From: Streptomyces sp. Alt3
GTDB taxonomy: Bacteria; Actinomycetota; Actinomycetes; Streptomycetales; Streptomycetaceae
Length of the DNA: 64,000 bases
Assembly: GCF_030719215.1 (NCBI RefSeq)
Contig: NZ_CP120983.1
Location: 3,658,001-3,722,000, forward strand
Direction: 5' to 3'
The notes beneath the pieces are model-generated. The model was not told the DNA's origin. It saw nothing but the letters and a program-made list of their open reading frames with translations, and searched no databases. Position 1 is the first letter of the stretch. Each line of letters starts with the position of its first letter. This document shows positions 60,652-64,000 of the stretch, one piece after another. The translations under genes were made by a program, and so were the position numbers.

Positions 60652-61405
60652 CGTTCGCCCTCCGGCGTGCGAGAACGGCCTCCGCCAGGACCAGGTCCAG
60701 GGGGCGGGTCACCTTGAACGCTTCCTCGTGGCCGGGCACGACGACGACCGGCGCACCCAGCCGCTCGACCATGCCCGCGTCGTCGGTCGCACCCTCACCG
60801 TCGACGGCCACGCTCCCGTGCGCCCGGACGAGCGTGTCCCGGTCGAAGCCCTGGGGTGTCTGCACGGCCCGCAGCCGGGCCCGTACGGGAGTCGAGAGAA
60901 CCGGTTCCGGGGCGCCCGGCTCCGCCGGCTCGACCTCCTTGACCGTGTCTGCGAGGGGAAGCGCGGGAACGACGGCCGGAGCCCCGTCCCGTACGGCCTC
61001 GATGACGGCGTCCACGGTGTCGACGGGCACGAGGGGCCGGGCCGCGTCATGGACCAGGACGACGGAGACGTCGTCCGGCAGGGCGTCGAGGCCGAGCTTC
61101 ACGGACTCCTGCCGCGTCGCCCCGCCGGGCACCACGACGTAGTCGGTCCGCTCGGGCAGGGCGTGCCCGTCGATGAGGTTCTTGACCTCGGCCGCGCCGT
61201 CCGGGGGCGCGACCAGGACCACGAGGGTGACGGCACGGGAGGCGGCCATGGCGCGCACGGCGTGGATCAGCATGGGCGTACCGCCGAGCGCGCGCAGCGC
61301 CTTCGGGGTACCGGGTCCAAGCCGCACGCCGCGGCCCGCCGCGGGGATCACCGCCGCGGTACGCGAGGGGCTCGGTTCAGCAGGCGTCGGTGACATCGAT
61401 GACAT
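60641..61405 (-). CDS. ispD: 2-C-methyl-D-erythritol 4-phosphate cytidylyltransferase
   Basis: A 254-residue MEP-pathway enzyme that joins MEP to CTP. The nucleotide motif is AAVIPAAGRGVRLGPGTPKAL, with VVVPGGATRQESVKLGL, VLVHDAARPLV and TPQGFDRDTLVRAH. ATG 61405 has GGAG eight bases upstream; ATG 61396 is also in frame. It overlaps ispF by 11 bases. carD lies upstream with a 384-base gap. Confidence 0.95.
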   Translation of the reverse strand: MSSMSPTPAEPSPSRTAAVIPAAGRGVRLGPGTPKALRALGGTPMLIHAVRAMAASRAVTLVVLVAPPDGAAEVKNLIDGHALPERTDYVVVPGGATRQESVKLGLDALPDDVSVVLVHDAARPLVPVDTVDAVIEAVRDGAPAVVPALPLADTVKEVEPAEPGAPEPVLSTPVRARLRAVQTPQGFDRDTLVRAHGSVAVDGEGATDDAGMVERLGAPVVVVPGHEEAFKVTRPLDLVLAEAVLARRRANDGF

Positions 61406-61789
61406 CGGTTGCACTCCGAAGCTTCGGCAGGTTTGTTTCCACCGCCGACATGGGTATGGCCTGGGCGTACCCCGACCGTAGGTTGGGGAATGAGCCGTGC
61501 GCGACGCTCGGCCGGACCGGGACCCCTTCCGTGACCCCTGGTCGGCCGAGCGGCAGCGGGGCTCGGGGGAGATGGCTGGAGGGACGAGGGCGCGGCGTCG
61601 GCTCTGCGGGTGGATCCGCTTTCCGGATGGATCCGCCGGTGGGATCCACGTGGATCTTCCGTTCGGATCCGAACATGCCGCAGCGCCCGACGACTCACCG
61701 TGCATACGGCTGGTCAGCGGGCACCGCGGCATATCTTCTACGACCGGATTCGGTTCGCCGGCGTCATCCGGTCACCGGTGTCGTCCGGT
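61406..61789. other. Gene-free region with a dense cluster of GGATCC/GATC
   Basis: This holds the ispD promoter region. Between about 61610 and 61675 the motif GGATCC or GATC recurs about six times within 65 bases, several of them within larger palindromes. No coding frame is convincing. Confidence 0.5.
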
Positions 61790-62272
61790 TCAGGACGCGA
61801 GGACCTCGTCGAGCAGAGCCTCGGCCTTGTCCTCGTTCGTGTTCTCCGCGAGAGCGAGCTCGCTCACCAGGATCTGGCGGGCCTTGGCGAGCATGCGCTT
61901 CTCACCTGCGGAGAGTCCACGCTCACGCTCGCGACGCCACAGGTCACGCACCACTTCGGCGACCTTGATGACATCGCCGGAGGCGAGCTTCTCAAGATTT
62001 GCCTTGTAGCGACGGGACCAGTTCGTCGGCTCCTCGGCATACGGTGCGCGCAGCACCTCGAAGACCCGGTCCAGGCCTTCCTGCCCGACTACGTCGCGCA
62101 CACCGACGAACTCCGCATTGTCTGCCGGTACGCGAACGGTCAAGTCGCCCTGGGCGACCTTGAGCACCAAGTAGGTCTTGTCCACGCCTTTGATCTGGCG
62201 AGTTTCGATAGCCTCGATCAGCGCGGCCCCGTGATGGGGATAGACCACGGTGTCGCCAACCTTGAACGTCAT
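61790..62272 (-). CDS. carD: CarD/CdnL-family RNA polymerase-binding regulator
   Basis: A 160-residue transcription regulator. The N-terminal RNA polymerase-interaction domain is FKVGDTVVYPHHGAALIEAIE, and the C-terminal helical DNA-binding domain contains NWSRRYKANLEKLASGDVIKVAEVVRDLWRRE with the minor-groove Trp. It stabilises open complexes, notably at rRNA promoters, and is essential in mycobacteria. GGAAGGGG lies about ten bases before ATG 62272. Confidence 0.95.
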   Translation of the reverse strand: MTFKVGDTVVYPHHGAALIEAIETRQIKGVDKTYLVLKVAQGDLTVRVPADNAEFVGVRDVVGQEGLDRVFEVLRAPYAEEPTNWSRRYKANLEKLASGDVIKVAEVVRDLWRRERERGLSAGEKRMLAKARQILVSELALAENTNEDKAEALLDEVLAS

Positions 62273-62936
62273 GTGACAGGTACCCCTTCCGTGGCTATCC
62301 AGAGTAACACGAGAACAGCATCTCCTGAATGGCGTTTTCGCAGGTCAGGGCATATCTCGGGGCTTGACAACTGCAACACGAACGTGCTGCGGGAGCCTTC
62401 CGGAAGGCGATATTCGCAGGTCGGAGCGGGCGTGCGGCCACCCTGAAACACACGCGTCACACATGCCGGAAGACCTCCAGAAGGGGCTGAATATCCCGTT
62501 TTGCCGGGTTCCGGATGGTGAACTTTCCGTACTCCGTTCGGACCTCGATCACCCGTACGGCCCTAAGCGTCGATGGCCATTGAAATTGATCAACGGCCCG
62601 GGCCGGGTGGATTATGCACGGGAAATGCGCCGCGGTCCGGAAATCGATCATCGGCCCGATCAACACACTGATCAGCCGCGCTTTGTGAACGCCGCACGAA
62701 TCCTCACCGCTGGAAGGACGGCCGTGACGCGACGGAGCGATGTCCGTGCCGCGTGCGGAAGGCGCCGGTCCGAAGGTCGAAGGGCGCCAGGGGGCGGGTC
62801 GGGTGCGGGCCCGGGACGACGGCTCGGTAACCTGAGCCCGCTGACACACACTTAGGGCGGCTTTACGGCCGCTCGGGCCTTCCTGTCCGCAGAGTCCGAA
62901 GTCCGCAGTCCGAACGTTCAAGGAGTTGCCGCCGCC
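62273..62936. other. Long divergent intergenic region between carD and a lipoprotein gene
   Basis: About 660 bases without a gene I trust. The carD side has a -10-like TACTCT on the minus strand (plus-strand AGAGTA at 62301-62306) and a ten-base direct repeat TTCGCAGGTC at 62337-62346 and 62413-62422. The middle (62470-62720) is lower in GC. AAGGAG precedes the lipoprotein GTG. An open frame across the middle has no protein-like features. Confidence 0.5.
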
Positions 62937-63575
62937 GTGAGCCGCAGCCTTCGACACGGCGCCCTCGCCGCCACTGCCCTCGTGTTCCCGATCGCCGCAC
63001 TGTCCGCGTGCAGCGCGGGCAACGACGCGCAGACGCTTCAGGTCAGGCCGGACAACGCAGCCACCGCTGTCGACAACATCAAGATCCAGAACCTGAACAT
63101 CATCACCCAGCCCGAGGCGGACGCCGAAGGCCCGGCGGTCGTCGCCGCCACCCTCTTCAACGACGGCACGAAGCAGGAGGTCGTGGAGAAGATCGCTCTC
63201 CCCGGCACCGGCACCACGGTGAAGCTGCAGGCCGCCAAGGGCAAGGGACCGCTCGTTGTCCCGGCCGGCGGGCGGGTCGTCATCGGCGGGAAGAACAACG
63301 CCTCGGCGGTGATCGAGGACGGCCGCAAGGCAGGGGCCAACGGCAACGTGCAGGCCGTCGCCTTCACGTTCAGCGAGACGGGCGACATCGAGCTCGGCGC
63401 CGCCATCGTCCCGGCGACCAGCTTCTTCGAGGGCTTCGGCCCGAGCGCGCTGCCCTCTGCGAAGCCCACCGCCACGCCTTCGGAGTCCGCGTCGGGCTCC
63501 GCCTCCGAGACGCCGGGCGAGGAGTCCGGGAGCCCCTCGGACACGGCCACGGACGAAGCCGCCGCCGACCACTGA
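62937..63575 (+). CDS. DUF461-like secreted lipoprotein
   Basis: A 212-residue lipoprotein. The signal peptide is LRHGALAATALVFPIAALSAC (lipobox LSAC). The mature beta-rich domain (about residues 45-165) includes IKIQNLNIITQPEADAEGPAVVAATLFNDG and resembles DUF461/PCu(A)C copper-chaperone-like folds, but the His/Met copper motif is not present. A Ser/Thr/Glu-rich tail follows. It stands beside phoP in Streptomyces, and a link to phosphate or metal homeostasis is possible but unproven. A perfect hairpin separates it from phoP. Confidence 0.75.
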   Translation: MSRSLRHGALAATALVFPIAALSACSAGNDAQTLQVRPDNAATAVDNIKIQNLNIITQPEADAEGPAVVAATLFNDGTKQEVVEKIALPGTGTTVKLQAAKGKGPLVVPAGGRVVIGGKNNASAVIEDGRKAGANGNVQAVAFTFSETGDIELGAAIVPATSFFEGFGPSALPSAKPTATPSESASGSASETPGEESGSPSDTATDEAAADH

Positions 63576-63591
63576 TCGCGCATGCCGCACG

Positions 63592-63626
63592 CGTGGGGGG
63601 TGTCTCCGTCGGAGACACCCCCCACG
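63592..63626. terminator. Bidirectional terminator hairpin
   Basis: A perfect 16-bp stem (63592-63607 with 63611-63626) and a 3-base loop lie between the convergent lipoprotein and phoP genes. Confidence 0.88.
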
Positions 63627-63644
63627 TAGCTCGCGGCCCGCGGT

Positions 63645-64000
63645 CTACGGCTCGAACTTGTAGCCCAGACCACGCACCGTCACCAGGTAGCGCGGTGCTC
63701 CCGGGTCGGGCTCGATCTTGGCGCGCAGCCGCTTGACGTGGACGTCCAGGGTCTTGGTGTCACCCACGTAGTCCGCGCCCCAGACCCGGTCGATCAGCTG
63801 CATGCGCGTCAGCACGCGCCCCGCGTTGCGCAGGAGCATCTCGAGCAGGTCGAACTCCTTCAGCGGGAGGTCGACCTTGCCGCCGGAGACCGTGACGACG
63901 TGGCGGTCCACGTCCATCCGGACCGGACCGGCCTCCAGAGCGGCAGGGGTGACCTCCTCCGGCTCACCGCGGCGGCGCAGGACGGCGCGGATGCGGGCCA
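63645..64000 (-). CDS. phoP: Response regulator PhoP, C-terminal part (cut by window edge)
   Basis: The DNA-binding half of an OmpR-family response regulator. The winged helix is seen in LPLKEFDLLEMLLRNAGRVLTR, DRVWGADYVGDTKTLDVHVKRLR and the terminal VRGLGYKFEP. In-frame sequence continues to the window end (ARIRAVLRRRGEPEE), where the receiver domain would begin. This sequence is that of Streptomyces PhoP, which controls phosphate starvation and antibiotic production with PhoR. Its start and the phoR gene lie outside the window. Confidence 0.93.
   Translation of the reverse strand, partial: ARIRAVLRRRGEPEEVTPAALEAGPVRMDVDRHVVTVSGGKVDLPLKEFDLLEMLLRNAGRVLTRMQLIDRVWGADYVGDTKTLDVHVKRLRAKIEPDPGAPRYLVTVRGLGYKFEP

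Noticed and set aside
62364..62855. A 163-codon frame between carD and the lipoprotein gene
   Set aside because: Low protein-likeness, no ribosome site and mixed composition in a divergent promoter region.

Overview
The window is high-GC actinobacterial DNA with Streptomyces hallmarks: frequent GTG starts, strong third-position GC, an ECF41 and an ECF19/SigK-type sigma factor, MsiK, DasR-like operators next to nagKA, an HbpS/SenS/SenR-type locus, a GAF-PAS-GGDEF protein of the CdgB type, a CIRCE-controlled lone groEL, and phoP beside a CarD/ispD/ispF/cysS/rlmB block. The gene order is the conserved chromosome core of that genus, broken by accessory stretches.

Layout. 1-9.9 kb: end of an NDH-2-like flavoprotein (apparently frameshifted), an ECF41 sigma factor, a three-repeat beta-trefoil-like protein, a winged-helix protein with a zinc-type C-terminus, SigK/RskA, a secreted His/Trp-rich protein, an anti-sigma-type ATPase, a GH87-like beta-helix glycosidase, a DinB/DUF664 protein and a lipoprotein. 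10-18 kb: groEL, cold-shock protein, cysO-like sulfur carrier with thrC, gpgS, otsA and convergent otsB, DUF3263. 18-23 kb: amino-sugar module (sugar-binding lipoprotein, nagK, nagA, PfkB kinase) with DasR-like boxes. 23-40 kb: CBM-like membrane protein, GGDEF protein, flavin reductase, ArfB, TerD, M4 protease, a 5'-truncated gene relic, hbpS-senS-senR, and a run of unrelated oxidoreductases, a GNAT enzyme and an APH(6)-family kinase.

40-41.1 kb holds a secreted TNT-type NAD glycohydrolase followed by a small protein that may be its immunity partner. 41.2-47.5 kb is the most unusual part: a 6.1-kb island bounded by a 77-bp direct repeat containing the 3' half and terminator of tRNA-Thr(TGT). 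I recognise no integrase or relaxase in it. It carries an HD phosphohydrolase, a Nudix enzyme and an HTH regulator facing a HAD - radical SAM - P-loop kinase - methyltransferase - CYTH operon. That set of phosphate- and nucleotide-handling enzymes with one radical SAM enzyme suggests a small-molecule pathway that I cannot match to a described system.

47.6-64 kb returns to core genes: msiK (with a DasR-like box), a sugar-nucleotidyltransferase, a DoxX-like membrane protein, rlmB-like methyltransferase, cysS, a Zur-box-preceded transport operon (solute-binding lipoprotein, a natural fusion of two permeases, MFS exporter, no ATPase nearby), a GNAT protein, ispF-ispD, carD, a DUF461-like lipoprotein and the C-terminus of PhoP at the edge.

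Several genes lack a Shine-Dalgarno sequence and start 6-7 bases after a TANNNT hexamer, as expected for leaderless transcripts. Many convergent or terminal gaps hold long perfect inverted repeats that should act as terminators.
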